DNA of 64,000 nt from Aeromonas encheleia (GCF_900637545.1 NZ_LR134376.1:1507001-1571000), one strand, 5' to 3'; numbered from the stretch's first letter, positions 17,551 through 26,156 are shown. Numbers and translations are program-made. Notes: generated by a model from the letters alone, not told the origin.

Positions 17551-17702
17551 CATCAGCTCAGGCCAACTATCTCGCCCTGCTCATCGATATCGATATGGCG
17601 GTGGTGGGGCAGGCTGCCAGGGTGGCCATCAGCTCAGGCCGACTATCTCGCCCTGCTCGTCGATATCGATATGACGATAGGCCGGCAGGCTGCCGAGGCC
17701 AG
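17551..17702. repeat. 76-bp imperfect tandem duplication of the fhs 3' end
   Basis: Units at 17551-17626 and 17627-17702 start identically with CATCAGCTCAGGCC and differ at about 14 of 76 positions. Read on the minus strand, both encode [15 protein letters not shown] followed by a TGA. The right-hand unit is the real end of fhs; the left-hand unit is a detached copy of the last codons. Differences inside the shared 15 codons are largely at third positions. Confidence 0.9.
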
Positions 17703-19368
17703 GCATGGTCATGATGGGGCCCGCCAGGGCATAGACGAAGCCGGCGCCGGCGCACAGCCGCACCTCCTCGATGGGTACCTCGAAGTCTGTGGGCACCCCC
17801 TTGAGGGCCGGATCGTGGCTCAGGGAGAGCGGGGTCTTGGCCACGCAGACGGGCAGGTGATCCCAGCCCGCCGCCGACAGGGCCGTCAGCTGCCGGCGCG
17901 CCTTGTCAGAGAGGATGACGCCGCGACCGCCATAGCCGCACTCCACCAGGGTGGCGAGCTTGGCGCTGAGGCTCATCTCATCGGGATAGAGCAGTTTGAC
18001 TTGGCTCGGCAGCTCACAGGCGGCGACCACGGCGCTGGCCAGCTCGCTGGCCCCGGCGCCACCCTGGGTGAAGGCATGCGAGAGGGCGACGCCAGCGGCG
18101 CCGGCCCGGGTCGCCTCGGCCATCAACAGATCCAGCTCGGCCTGGCTGTCGCCGGGGAAGCGGTTGACCGCCACCACCACGGGCACCCCATAGCGGCGGG
18201 CGTTGGCGATGTGCCAGGAGAGGTTGGCGCAGCCCTGGCGCAGGGTCGGCAGGTCTTCGCTCGCCAGGCTGGCGGGCAGCGGCTGGCCGGGGCGAATGTC
18301 GAGCAAGCCGCTGTTGGCCTTGAGGCCGCGCACAGTGGCTACCAGCACCACGCAGGCGGGGGCTATGCCGGACTGGCGGTACTTGATGTTGAAGAACTTC
18401 TCCAACCCCATGTCGGAGCCAAAGCCGGCCTCGGTCACCACGTAGTCGGTCAGGGCGAGGGCGATGCGATCGGCGATGACCGAGGAGTTGCCGTGGGCTA
18501 TGTTGGCGAAGGGGCCGGCGTGCACCAGCACCGGGGTCTGCTCCGTGGTCTGCATCAGGGTCGGTTGCAGCGCGTCTTTGAGCAGCACCGTCATGGCGCC
18601 GGCCACCTCCAGCTGCTCGGTGGTGATGGGTTGACCCTTCATGTCGAGGGCCAGCTGGATGCGGCCGATGCGGGCTCGCAGGTCTTGCAGATCGGTGGCC
18701 AGCGCCAGTATGGCCATCAGCTCGGAGGCGGCGGTGATGACGAAGCGATCGGCACGCTCCACCCCATCGCTCGGGCCGCCCTGACCGATGCTGAGGTGGC
18801 GCAGGGCGCGATCGTTCATGTCCAGGGTGCGCGGCCAGAGGATGTTGGCGGGATCGATGTCGAGGCGCGCCAGGTCGGTCCTGGCACTGAACTGCTCGCC
18901 GAGCTTGTCTTCGTGGAACAGGCGGGCATCCAGCGCCGCGGCGGCCAGGTTGTGGGCGGCGGCGAGGGCGTGGAAATCGCCGGTCAGGTGCAGGTTCATC
19001 TCCTCCATCGGCACCACCTGGGCGTGACCGCCGCCGGCGGCGCCCCCCTTGACCCCGAACACCGGGCCCAGGCTCGGCTGGCGTATGGTGGCGATGCTGG
19101 CCTGGCCTATGTGGTTGAGCCCCATGGAGAGGCCCAGGGTGGTGACCGTCTTGCCCTCGCCGAGCGGGGTGGGGGTGATGGCGCTCACCAGCACCAGCTT
19201 GCCCGGCCGTTTGGCCGGCGCGGCGGGCTGCTTGAGCAACGCGAGACTCAGCTTGCCCTTGTGGTGGCCATAGGGGTAGAGCAGATGGGACGGGATGGCG
19301 AGGCGCTTGGCCAGCTCTTGGATCGAAAGACGGGGGGACTGGCGGGAGATCTCGATATCGCTTAGCAT
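17629..19368 (-). CDS. fhs: Formate--tetrahydrofolate ligase
   Basis: ATP-dependent ligation of formate to tetrahydrofolate, giving 10-formyl-THF. The ATG at 19368 has a GAGG box five bases before it (579 residues); a GTG two codons upstream is the alternative. Seen: the phosphate-binding motif [31 protein letters not shown] (key part [11 protein letters not shown]), the [15 protein letters not shown] stretch, [28 protein letters not shown] and AVNRFPGDS. Slightly longer than the roughly 556 residues usual in Gram-positives. The C-terminal codons are repeated just downstream. Confidence 0.96.
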   Translation of the reverse strand: MLSDIEISRQSPRLSIQELAKRLAIPSHLLYPYGHHKGKLSLALLKQPAAPAKRPGKLVLVSAITPTPLGEGKTVTTLGLSMGLNHIGQASIATIRQPSLGPVFGVKGGAAGGGHAQVVPMEEMNLHLTGDFHALAAAHNLAAAALDARLFHEDKLGEQFSARTDLARLDIDPANILWPRTLDMNDRALRHLSIGQGGPSDGVERADRFVITAASELMAILALATDLQDLRARIGRIQLALDMKGQPITTEQLEVAGAMTVLLKDALQPTLMQTTEQTPVLVHAGPFANIAHGNSSVIADRIALALTDYVVTEAGFGSDMGLEKFFNIKYRQSGIAPACVVLVATVRGLKANSGLLDIRPGQPLPASLASEDLPTLRQGCANLSWHIANARRYGVPVVVAVNRFPGDSQAELDLLMAEATRAGAAGVALSHAFTQGGAGASELASAVVAACELPSQVKLLYPDEMSLSAKLATLVECGYGGRGVILSDKARRQLTALSAAGWDHLPVCVAKTPLSLSHDPALKGVPTDFEVPIEEVRLCAGAGFVYALAGPIMTMPGLGSLPAYRHIDIDEQGEIVGLS

Positions 19369-19434
19369 CAGCACCTCGTTGGCATGTCAGGTCAAATATG
19401 CGGCGCAGTCTAGTGGAATCAACAGGGTTATCCA

Positions 19435-19866
19435 ATGAGTAATAACATTTTGTCCGGCAGTCGTGAGCTGCATCTAACTCCTATCCTGCTGGATCTCAAT
19501 GCGCTCTACCACCCGCCCAAGCGGCCACTCACCGCGCTCGGCATCGTCAGCTCCTTCATCCCGCTGTTTGGCTACGGCTGGCAGGCGATGACCCAGGATC
19601 CCGAGACCCACTTTCGCCACGAGATCGGCAAGCGCATCAACAAGCACAAGACCGACGAGGCCAACCTCATCCTGATCCTGCAGCTGGCGGCCACGCTCGA
19701 CTGCTACTGTCTGCACATCAGCCTGCCCTATGTGCCGAGCGATGAGCAGCTTGCCACCCTGCACCGGCGCCTGCCGCGCTGGCAGCTGACGCTGAGCGGG
19801 CAACTGCTGGTGGCCGAGCTGCCGGTGCCCGCCACCGATCCGCAAGCCCCCGGCACCCAGCCCTGA
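19435..19866 (+). CDS. Hypothetical protein, 143 residues
   Basis: Not recognised. Divergent from fhs with a 66-bp gap. The product is soluble-looking, with one moderately hydrophobic stretch (about 36-52, GIVSSFIPLFGYGW), a basic segment GKRINKHKTDEAN, a second hydrophobic stretch (LILILQLAATLDCYC) and a proline-rich tail. Codon use matches neighbours, supporting a real gene. No signal peptide; no catalytic motif identified. Confidence 0.7.
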   Translation: MSNNILSGSRELHLTPILLDLNALYHPPKRPLTALGIVSSFIPLFGYGWQAMTQDPETHFRHEIGKRINKHKTDEANLILILQLAATLDCYCLHISLPYVPSDEQLATLHRRLPRWQLTLSGQLLVAELPVPATDPQAPGTQP

Positions 19867-19871
19867 TCGCG

Positions 19872-19904
19872 GGCCTCGCGCTTCCCATCATGGGCGTCGA
19901 GGCC
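19872..19904. terminator. Weak hairpin between convergent genes
   Basis: GGCCTCG (19872-19878) pairs with CGAGGCC (19898-19904), with an inner CCCA/TGGG. No T-run; a possible 3' end for the hypothetical gene. Confidence 0.35.
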
Positions 19905-19936
19905 GTGCTGTCACACACATCCAGTCAAACCCCGCC

Positions 19937-20839
19937 TCAGGCCTCGCGATCCCAGTAGTGGGGGGCGAGGTAGCGCTCCTGCACGAATTCGATGAAGCAG
20001 CGCACCTTGGCCGAGACGAAGCGGCGGTGCGGATAGAGCGCATAGAGGCCGACCTGGCCCTTGTCCCATTCCGGCAGCAGTGAGACCAGTTCCCCCGAGC
20101 GCAGCGCATCCCCGACGATGAAGGTGGGCTGCAGTATGATGCCCTGGTGATCGCAGGCGGCCCGGGTCAGCGCCACCCCGTTGTTGGCCCGCAGCGGCCC
20201 CTGCGGGCGCACGCTCAACTGCTCCCCCTTGCGCTTGAACACCCAGTCCGGCTGGGTCAGGGTGTAGATGAGGCAGTCGTGCTGCTTGAGATCCTCCGGC
20301 TGGCTCGGGGTGCCGCGGCGCGCCAGATAGGCGGGACTGGCGCACACCTCCAGCCGCATCATGGCCAGCGGCTTGGCGACCAGGGAGGAGTCAGGCAGGT
20401 TGCCGATGCGCAGCGCCAGATCGAAGCCCTCCTCCACCAGTGCCACCCGCCGATCGCTGTATTCGATCTCCAGCTTCAGGTCGGGAAAGCGCTCGCGAAA
20501 CAGCGGCAGGGCGGGGGAGAGGTGCAGGTAGCCAAAATCCATCGGCACCGACAGCTTGAGGGTGCCCTGGGGCTGCTGGTTGTTGCGGGTGAGCTGGCTG
20601 TGGGTCTCCTCCAGCTCGGCCAGTAACGCCTGGGAGCGCTGGTAGTAGAACTGGCCCGCCTCGGTCGGGTTGACCTGACGGGTGGTGCGTGACAGCAGCC
20701 GGGTCGACAGGGACTCCTCCAGCTGCTGCATCAGCTTGGAGGTCATGGCGACCGAGATGCCGAGCTGGTGGGCGGCCTTGGTAAAACTTTGACACTCCAC
20801 CACCTTGATGAAGGTACGCATGGCGGCTATCTGGTCCAT
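19937..20839 (-). CDS. LysR-type transcriptional regulator
   Basis: 300-residue regulator. N-terminal winged helix-turn-helix (SFTKAAHQLGISVAMTSKLMQQLEE region, about 18-42) and LysR effector-binding domain from about 90; the pattern LSRTTRQVNPTEAGQFYYQR and IEYSDRRVALVEEGFDLALRIG (key part EGFDLALRIG) puts it in the CrgA/DhcR-like group. It diverges from yceI with a 109-bp AT-rich gap, so yceI is its likeliest target. Effector unknown. Confidence 0.92.
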   Translation of the reverse strand: MDQIAAMRTFIKVVECQSFTKAAHQLGISVAMTSKLMQQLEESLSTRLLSRTTRQVNPTEAGQFYYQRSQALLAELEETHSQLTRNNQQPQGTLKLSVPMDFGYLHLSPALPLFRERFPDLKLEIEYSDRRVALVEEGFDLALRIGNLPDSSLVAKPLAMMRLEVCASPAYLARRGTPSQPEDLKQHDCLIYTLTQPDWVFKRKGEQLSVRPQGPLRANNGVALTRAACDHQGIILQPTFIVGDALRSGELVSLLPEWDKGQVGLYALYPHRRFVSAKVRCFIEFVQERYLAPHYWDREA

Positions 20840-20853
20840 ATTCCACTCTCAGT

Positions 20854-20884
20854 TGATAATTATTTTAATAAATCGATGATTATC
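20854..20884. promoter_or_regulatory. Inverted repeat in the LysR/yceI divergent promoter
   Basis: TGATAAT (20854-20860) and ATTATC (20879-20884) form an interrupted dyad in an AT-rich stretch next to the LysR start. Spacing and position suit a LysR-type operator; the T-N11-A core could not be fixed by eye. Confidence 0.35.
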
Positions 20885-20948
20885 TATTGCTACTGGGAGG
20901 TTAGCATTTCGAGTATCGATGTGAACCCCTAACGAAGGAACGAACCGA

Positions 20949-21509
20949 ATGAAAATGACCAAGGCCCTGCTGGCTTCCTGCCTGTTTATGGCGGCCCCCC
21001 TGATGGCGGCCGATTATGATGTCGACGCGGCGCACACCACAGTCCAGTTCAAGGTGGGCCACCTCGGCTTCTCCGAGCTGGTCGGTCGTTTCAACACCTT
21101 CAGCGGTACCTTCAGCATGGACGAGGCCAACCCGGCCGCGGCCAAGGCGAGCTTCGAGATCGATGCCGCCAGCGTGGACTCCAACCACGAGCCCCGTGAC
21201 AAGCACCTGCGCAGCCCGGACTTCCTGGACGTGAAGCAGTACCCCAAGATGACCTTCGTCAGCAGCGGCTATGAAGGCAGCAAGGACAAGGGCGTGCTCA
21301 AGGGCTCCCTGACCCTGCACGGCGTCACCAAGGAAGTGGCCTTCGACATGGTCCACATCGGCGAAGGCAAGGATCCCTGGGGCGGCTACCGCAGCGGCTT
21401 CAATGCCACCACCACCATCAAGCGCAGCGACTTTGGCGTGAGCTACATGCTGCCCGGCATTCCGGATGAGATGAGCATCAACCTGTTCGTCGAAGGCGTG
21501 CGCAAGTAA
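20949..21509 (+). CDS. yceI: YceI-family periplasmic protein
   Basis: Lipocalin-like periplasmic protein; family members bind polyisoprenoid lipids and are often stress or acid induced. The 186-residue product has a signal peptide (cleavage near LMAA, residue 21), then YDVDAAHTTVQFKVGHLGFS, RFNTFSGTFSMDE, SVDSNHEPRDKHLRSPDFLD and a C-terminal LFVEGVR, all typical. No cytochrome b561 gene precedes it, unlike E. coli. TAATG overlap with the next membrane protein gene. Confidence 0.94.
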   Translation: MKMTKALLASCLFMAAPLMAADYDVDAAHTTVQFKVGHLGFSELVGRFNTFSGTFSMDEANPAAAKASFEIDAASVDSNHEPRDKHLRSPDFLDVKQYPKMTFVSSGYEGSKDKGVLKGSLTLHGVTKEVAFDMVHIGEGKDPWGGYRSGFNATTTIKRSDFGVSYMLPGIPDEMSINLFVEGVRK

Positions 21510-22246
21510 TGGGCGCAGCACTCCTGCTACAAACCCTGGCGGCTCCTTTGGGGGCCGCTTTGCTGTCATGGCGCTGGCCACGGCTGGGCTATCTGTGGGG
21601 GGCACTGGCCCTCTGGCTGGTGGGCTCCCTGCTGGGCGGCGCCTACGGCCTGCCCGCCAAGGCGTGGCAATGGCTGCCGCTGTGCCTGCTGGTGCCCGCC
21701 ATCGTGGCCCAGCTGGTCGACAAGCGCGCCGCCCTGGCGCTGTTTGCGGTGCTCGCCGCCCTGGTGTGGTGGCAGGGGCTGGCCTCGGTGCTTGGCACAG
21801 AGCCGCGGATCTGGCTGGCCCTGCTGCCCGCCATCGCCTGGTTCGCCTGGACCGGGTGGCGCGGTGACAGCCGGGAGGGGCTTGGCTTTGCGCTCGGCTT
21901 CATCTGGCTGGCCCTGGTCATCGGCATCGATGGCAGCCTGCTGATCGCCCAGCTGGCGGGAGCCCTCGCTGCCTTCGCTGGCTTGCGCGCCCTGCTCGCT
22001 GCCCTGACCGGCGTCCAGGCGTCGCCTGGCGCACTGGCGCTGGCGCTGGCCTTCGTGCAGATGCTCGCCTGGCAGTATGTGGAGGTGCCGCTGCTGGTGC
22101 TGCTGCCGGTCTGGCTGCTGCCGCTGCTGGAGTGGGCCCTGGGCAAGCAGCCCTGGCTGACGCGCTGGGGCCTGTTGATCCTGGTGGCGGGGATCGGCGC
22201 CGGTCTGAGTCTGTGGTGGGTGTGGCCAGAAGCATCACTTTATTAA
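21509..22246 (+). CDS. Hypothetical multispan membrane protein
   Basis: 245-residue, very hydrophobic protein with roughly eight or nine predicted membrane segments made mostly of Leu, Ala and Trp, and few charged loops (for example WTGWRGDSREGL near 110-123). No transporter motif was recognised. The start overlaps the yceI stop by one base (TAATG), so translation is coupled and the two may work together at the cell envelope. A CPBP-like or phosphatidate-cytidylyltransferase-like identity was considered, but no motif supports either. Confidence 0.75.
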   Translation: MGAALLLQTLAAPLGAALLSWRWPRLGYLWGALALWLVGSLLGGAYGLPAKAWQWLPLCLLVPAIVAQLVDKRAALALFAVLAALVWWQGLASVLGTEPRIWLALLPAIAWFAWTGWRGDSREGLGFALGFIWLALVIGIDGSLLIAQLAGALAAFAGLRALLAALTGVQASPGALALALAFVQMLAWQYVEVPLLVLLPVWLLPLLEWALGKQPWLTRWGLLILVAGIGAGLSLWWVWPEASLY

Positions 22247-22280
22247 TTTCTGCATGAAAAACATGCTATTACCTCATTAT

Positions 22281-22308
22281 TTGATGAGTCAGTCATAGTC
22301 TGTACAGA
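22281..22308 (+). promoter_or_regulatory. Candidate promoter before the SAH-hydrolase-like gene
   Basis: TTGATG (22281-22286), 16-bp spacer, TACAGA (22303-22308). Transcription from here would pass the hairpin at 22369-22393 before the start codon. Confidence 0.3.
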
Positions 22309-22368
22309 TAAAGATTGAGCGCCATGGTGGTTTCAGATAAAAAGGATTTTCAATTATCTGGACACACA

Positions 22369-22396
22369 CAGAACCCGGCTATGCCGGGTTCTGTTT
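22369..22396 (+). terminator. Terminator-like hairpin in the leader of the SAH-hydrolase-like gene
   Basis: CAGAACCCGGC (22369-22379) is an exact complement of GCCGGGTTCTG (22383-22393), with loop TAT and then TTT. It stands 36 bp before the TTG start, so it may end readthrough from the preceding operon or act as an attenuator. Confidence 0.65.
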
Positions 22397-22431
22397 GCCT
22401 GCTTGTTTGCGGCGCGCTAAGGAGGCCACAG

Positions 22432-23553
22432 TTGCGCAGTCAAGGATCTGAGCATCTGTTTTTTCGCCATTTCACCGAGCAGGGACGCCTCGAAGGCCTC
22501 TGTATCCTGCTGGTCACCCATTTGCTCCCCGATCGACCCCATTTCATCCAGACCCTCGATCAGATAGGGCGGATCGGTGCCATCTTGCCAAAACCCAAAT
22601 CAGTTCACGGACCGACCCTGATCTGGGCCCAGCAGCACTACCCGGTGTTGCCCCTCAACCGCCACTGGACCAACGATCCCGAGGGGGTGATCGAGCAGAT
22701 AGCCCCCCTGGTCCGTGCCCACGAGCGGCTCATCATCCTGGACATAGGCGGTTACTTTGCCAGGACCCAGGCCATCTTGAGCGAGCACTTCGGGGCGCGC
22801 TTTCTCGGGGTGGTGGAGATGACAGAGAACGGTCACCAGCGCTACGAGCTGGAGGCGCTGGCCGCCCCCGTCATCTCGGTGGCGCGCAGCCCGCTCAAGC
22901 AGGCCGAGGACATCCAGATAGGCCTGAGTGTGGTCTACTCCGCCGAGTCCCTGGCCCGCACCCTCAATCGCACCTTCAATGTCTGCCAGGCCGCCCTGTT
23001 CGGCTACGGCAAGGTGGGGCGCAGCATCGCCCGCGAGCTGCGGTGCCGCAACCTGCATCTCGAGCTGGTGGAGACGGATGCGCTGCGCCAGGTGGAGGCG
23101 CTCTCCCACGGCTTCAAGCTGGTGGGCAAGGCCGAGGCGCTCAAGCGGGCCGAGCTGGTGATCTGCTCCACCGGCAACGGCTCGCTGGATCTCGACGATC
23201 TGCAGGCGCTGCGCCCCGGCGCCATGCTGGCCTCGGTCACCTCCGCCGATGACGAATTTGCGTTCTACCTCTCCCTGCTGCCCTGGCCGAGCGAGGAGGT
23301 GTGCCCCCATGTGCTGGCGCTGACCCGGCCGGATGGCAGCATCATCTTCCTGCTCAACCACGGCGAGGCGATCAATTTCGTCCACGGCGCCGTCATCGGC
23401 GAATACGTCTATCTGGTGCTGGCGGAGATCATCGAGGGGGTGCGTCAGCTGGCCCGCCAGGAGACGCTGCCCGGGCTGTTCGATCTGCCACAGACCACCA
23501 TGAGCACCATAGCCCGCCACTGGCTGGCGGATTTTCACGGCGTCGTGCAATGA
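22432..23553 (+). CDS. S-adenosylhomocysteine-hydrolase-like NAD-binding protein
   Basis: The start is TTG 22432, preceded by a perfect AAGGAGG at six bases; the frame is open further upstream, but that part spans a terminator-like hairpin. The 373-residue protein resembles the fold of adenosylhomocysteinase: LIILDIGGYFA, GVVEMTENGHQRYE (compare GVSEETTTGVHR), and a Rossmann motif LFGYGKVGRSIAREL (about 189-203) followed by VETDALRQVEALSHG. The active-site Lys/Asp segment of true SAH hydrolases (DSVTKSKFDN type) is not clearly kept (SPLKQAED), so catalysis may differ. Followed by a SelT/W/H-like gene 73 bp on. Confidence 0.6.
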   Translation: MRSQGSEHLFFRHFTEQGRLEGLCILLVTHLLPDRPHFIQTLDQIGRIGAILPKPKSVHGPTLIWAQQHYPVLPLNRHWTNDPEGVIEQIAPLVRAHERLIILDIGGYFARTQAILSEHFGARFLGVVEMTENGHQRYELEALAAPVISVARSPLKQAEDIQIGLSVVYSAESLARTLNRTFNVCQAALFGYGKVGRSIARELRCRNLHLELVETDALRQVEALSHGFKLVGKAEALKRAELVICSTGNGSLDLDDLQALRPGAMLASVTSADDEFAFYLSLLPWPSEEVCPHVLALTRPDGSIIFLLNHGEAINFVHGAVIGEYVYLVLAEIIEGVRQLARQETLPGLFDLPQTTMSTIARHWLADFHGVVQ

Positions 23554-23626
23554 GCGCCATCCCGAATGCCGGGTGGCGCATGAGCGCTTCCCATCCCCCG
23601 CAGGCCGATTTTGACGGAGTCACCCC

Positions 23627-23938
23627 ATGACAGAAATGGCACAACCCAGCCTCAAGCCTCGTATCGAGATCCGCTACTGCACCCTCTGCCGCTGGATGCT
23701 GCGCGCCGCCTGGCTGGCCCAGGAGCTGCTCTCCACCTTCGACAGTGACCTGGGGGAGGTGGCACTGGTGCCAGCCAGCAAGGGGGAGTTCAAGATCTTG
23801 GTGAACGGTGTCCAGGTGTGGGACAGGGTGGCCGATGAGGGCTTCCCCGAGGCCAAGGAGATCAAGCAGCGGGTGCGCGACCTCATCGCGCCGGAGCGGG
23901 ATCTGGGCCACGCGGATCGCAAGCCGGCCGGTGAATGA
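23627..23938 (+). CDS. SelT/SelW/SelH (Rdx) family protein
   Basis: Small thioredoxin-like protein, 103 residues. The N-terminal beta strand and redox motif RYCTLCRWMLRAAWLAQELL (CxxC instead of Cys-x-x-Sec) and the VWDR...GFPEAKEIKQRVRDLI C-terminal part (key part GFPEAKEIKQ) are typical of bacterial Rdx proteins. Function in bacteria is unsettled; a thiol-redox role is inferred. Placed after the SAH-hydrolase-like gene, which may be the same transcript; a GCGCCA/TGGCGC hairpin (about 23554-23580) lies between. Confidence 0.85.
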   Translation: MTEMAQPSLKPRIEIRYCTLCRWMLRAAWLAQELLSTFDSDLGEVALVPASKGEFKILVNGVQVWDRVADEGFPEAKEIKQRVRDLIAPERDLGHADRKPAGE

Positions 23939-23970
23939 ACCGCGGTGACCGAATAGCAGCAGACTGAATA

Positions 23971-24006
23971 GCAGAAGGGAGGCACTGGCCTCCCTTCTGC
24001 TTGTTG
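23971..24006. terminator. Bidirectional terminator between the Rdx gene and pepT
   Basis: GCAGAAGGGAGGC (23971-23983) and GCCTCCCTTCTGC (23988-24000) are exact complements around ACTG, followed by TTGTTG. Confidence 0.8.
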
Positions 24007-24069
24007 ACGTCAACGCGGCGCTCATCTGCGGCCGGCGATCCCCTCGACAGCCGCCGCGCGAGCGCCCCC

Positions 24070-25293
24070 TCAATCCCGGTAGGCGGCCGTCAGTCGCACC
24101 AGCTCCACCAGGGTGGCGACCGCTTTCTCCATGGATTGCAACGGGATGAACTCGTGCTTGCCGTGGAAGTTGTGGCCGCCGGTGAACAGGTTGGGGCAGG
24201 GCAGCCCCATGAAGGAGAGGCGGGCGCCGTCGGTGCCGCCGCGGATCGGCTTGATCTTGGGGGTCACGTCGGCGGCGAGCATGGCGGCCTTGGCCAGCTC
24301 GACGATGTGCATGTGCGGCTCGATCTGGCTGCGCATGTTGCGATAGCTGTCGGTCAGGGTCAGCTCGATGCGTGCCTTGGGGGCGTCCAGCTGCAGGGAG
24401 GCGACCCGCTCCTTGAGCTGGGCCTTGCGGGCGGCGAAGGCGTCGTCATCGAAGTCGCGGATGATGTAGTGCAGCTCGGTCTCTTCCACAGTGCCGCGCA
24501 TCTGCGCCAGGTGGAAGAAGCCCTCATAGCCCTCGGTGCACTCCGGGGTCTGCTCGGGGGGCATGGCGGCATGGAAGCGGGCGGCCAGGGTCTGGCTGTT
24601 GATCATGCCGCCCTTGGCGGTGCCGGGGTGCACGTTGTTGCCGATGAAGCGCACCGTGGCGCTGGCGGCGTTGAAGTTCTCGTACTCCAGCTCCCCCAGC
24701 TCGCCGCCGTCGACGGTATAGGCCCAGCGCGCCGGGAAACGGTCGAGGGGGAACAGGTTGGCGCCGCGGCCTATCTCCTCGTCCGGGGTGAAGCCAAGCC
24801 AGAGGTCGCCACGGGGGATCTCGGGGTTGGTCTGCAGCTGGGCGACGGCGCTGAGGATCTCGGCGATGCCGGCCTTGTCATCGGCCCCCAGCAGGGTGGT
24901 GCCGTCGGTGGTGATGAGATCCTGGCCCAGGTAGTTCTTCAGGCAGCGATACTGGCGGATGGCCAGCACCTCGTCCCCCTTGCCGAGGCAGATATCTCCC
25001 CCCTGATAGTTTTCGATGATCTGGGGCACAACCTGCTCGGCCTCGTAGTCGGCGGTGTCCATATGGGCAATCAAGCCGATGGCGGGGGCGTCCGGCTGGT
25101 TGCCCGGCAGGCAGGCGGTGAGGTAGCCATTGTCATCCAGCGTGACCTGGCTGAGGCCAAGCTGTGTCATCTCATCGCGCAGGGCGCGGGCGAAGATCAG
25201 CTGACCCTCAGTGCTGGGACAGGCGGGATTGCACGCATCGGAGCGGGTATGAAAAGTCAGGTAACGCAGAAAACGCTCAAGCAGGGTATCCAT
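24070..25293 (-). CDS. pepT: Peptidase T (tripeptidase)
   Basis: Zinc aminotripeptidase of the M20 family releasing N-terminal residues from tripeptides. The 407-residue protein has HMDTADY (first zinc His and Asp), LGADDKAG, TPDEEIGRGA (catalytic and zinc Glu pair), VDGGELGELEYENFNAA and GHNFHGKHEF (C-terminal zinc His). Upstream on the minus strand, TTGTG-N4-ATCAG (25326-25339) weakly resembles an FNR site; pepT is FNR-controlled in enterics, but the match is poor. Confidence 0.95.
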   Translation of the reverse strand: MDTLLERFLRYLTFHTRSDACNPACPSTEGQLIFARALRDEMTQLGLSQVTLDDNGYLTACLPGNQPDAPAIGLIAHMDTADYEAEQVVPQIIENYQGGDICLGKGDEVLAIRQYRCLKNYLGQDLITTDGTTLLGADDKAGIAEILSAVAQLQTNPEIPRGDLWLGFTPDEEIGRGANLFPLDRFPARWAYTVDGGELGELEYENFNAASATVRFIGNNVHPGTAKGGMINSQTLAARFHAAMPPEQTPECTEGYEGFFHLAQMRGTVEETELHYIIRDFDDDAFAARKAQLKERVASLQLDAPKARIELTLTDSYRNMRSQIEPHMHIVELAKAAMLAADVTPKIKPIRGGTDGARLSFMGLPCPNLFTGGHNFHGKHEFIPLQSMEKAVATLVELVRLTAAYRD

Positions 25294-25663
25294 GGGCAGG
25301 CCTCAGACCGATTAGAGAGGCACCATTGTGAGCAATCAGGTCGGATCGCTTATTGCGTCAGCGCAGTTTTTGACGCACTTTTTGCAGAAGATCGCGCAAG
25401 ATACCCGTTCGGTGGTGCTATGGTCGGTGTCTCGGTCACTTTTTTGAATAATAATTCTAAATTAAAGCGTGGTTAATCACTTGTGAAGGGGCCTGATGCC
25501 GGCTCGGCCCTGTAGTGGCAAGGCATGGGGGAAAATGGCCTGTTCACCTGTTATTTCCAGGGGTAATAGGGAGGGAGGCGATCCCTTGCCATCCCAGTGC
25601 CAGCCTTGTTGGCAGCAAGATTTGATCGACTTATTAAAACCAGTTTTTGAACACTATTTTTTA

Positions 25664-25693
25664 TTGTCACCGTCGGCGGTAAGTGTGTACACT
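25664..25693 (+). promoter_or_regulatory. Candidate sigma-70 promoter for speA
   Basis: TTGTCA (25664-25669), 18-bp spacer, TACACT (25688-25693). If used, transcription starts near 25700 and the speA leader is about 650 nt. Confidence 0.5.
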
Positions 25694-25718
25694 CCGCGCC
25701 GATCCGAGGGTAACCCTG

Positions 25719-25811
25719 ATGCAGGCAGAGCCGCCAGACACCGGAGGATCTTACGCCTATAGGGCGAGGCACGCAGAAACGACAGACACTGCTAGGGTAT
25801 GGTTTCTTTAA
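25719..25811 (+). other. Possible 30-codon leader peptide in the speA leader
   Basis: ATG 25719 follows a GAGGG box by about nine bases and opens 30 codons to TAA 25809-25811, starting about 20 nt after the predicted transcription start. The peptide has four arginines, one in the middle as YRAR and one as ARVWFL at its end. Directly at the stop, ATACCGG (25811-25817) and CCGGTAT (25825-25831) can form a stem-loop. The layout resembles an amino-acid-sensing leader, but there is no sequence match to a known one; function is inference. Confidence 0.35.
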
Positions 25812-26156
25812 TACCGGTTAGGCTCCGGTATCAGGGAGAACAACAGACTCTCATCCACCTTCTGACCGAGTGAGCCGACGGCTCATCATCTTCCCTTGTC
25901 ATGGGCGGTCACTGGTGTTGAGCAGGCTGTGGTGGTTGTCGTCTATCAACACGTTCGCGTGCTGACGCCTTCGCTTCCCTTCCTTGAAACCTCCCTTGTC
26001 GTCGTGATGGCTGCCGAATGATGAACAGATGGCGTGGCTGATGCTGTCTGTCATCAAAGTACCGCGGCGCCGCCATAGGGTGGTACCGCATACCGTTGAG
26101 CTTGATGTAAAGCCACCAGCCCCACATCAAGACTCGTTACTTCCCAAAATCCACCA

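Noticed and set aside
17503-19365. 620-codon plus-strand frame opposite fhs
   Set aside because: Antisense shadow of fhs caused by high GC at third positions; composition Gly/Gln/His-rich without motifs.
25326-25339. FNR site upstream of pepT
   Set aside because: TTGTG-N4-ATCAG matches only about 7 of 10 positions; not listed as a feature.
24001-25476. 491-codon plus-strand frame opposite pepT
   Set aside because: Same reason; pepT motifs on the minus strand are complete.
25496-25762. 88-codon frame upstream of speA
   Set aside because: Spans the likely promoter, lacks a ribosome binding site, unusual composition.
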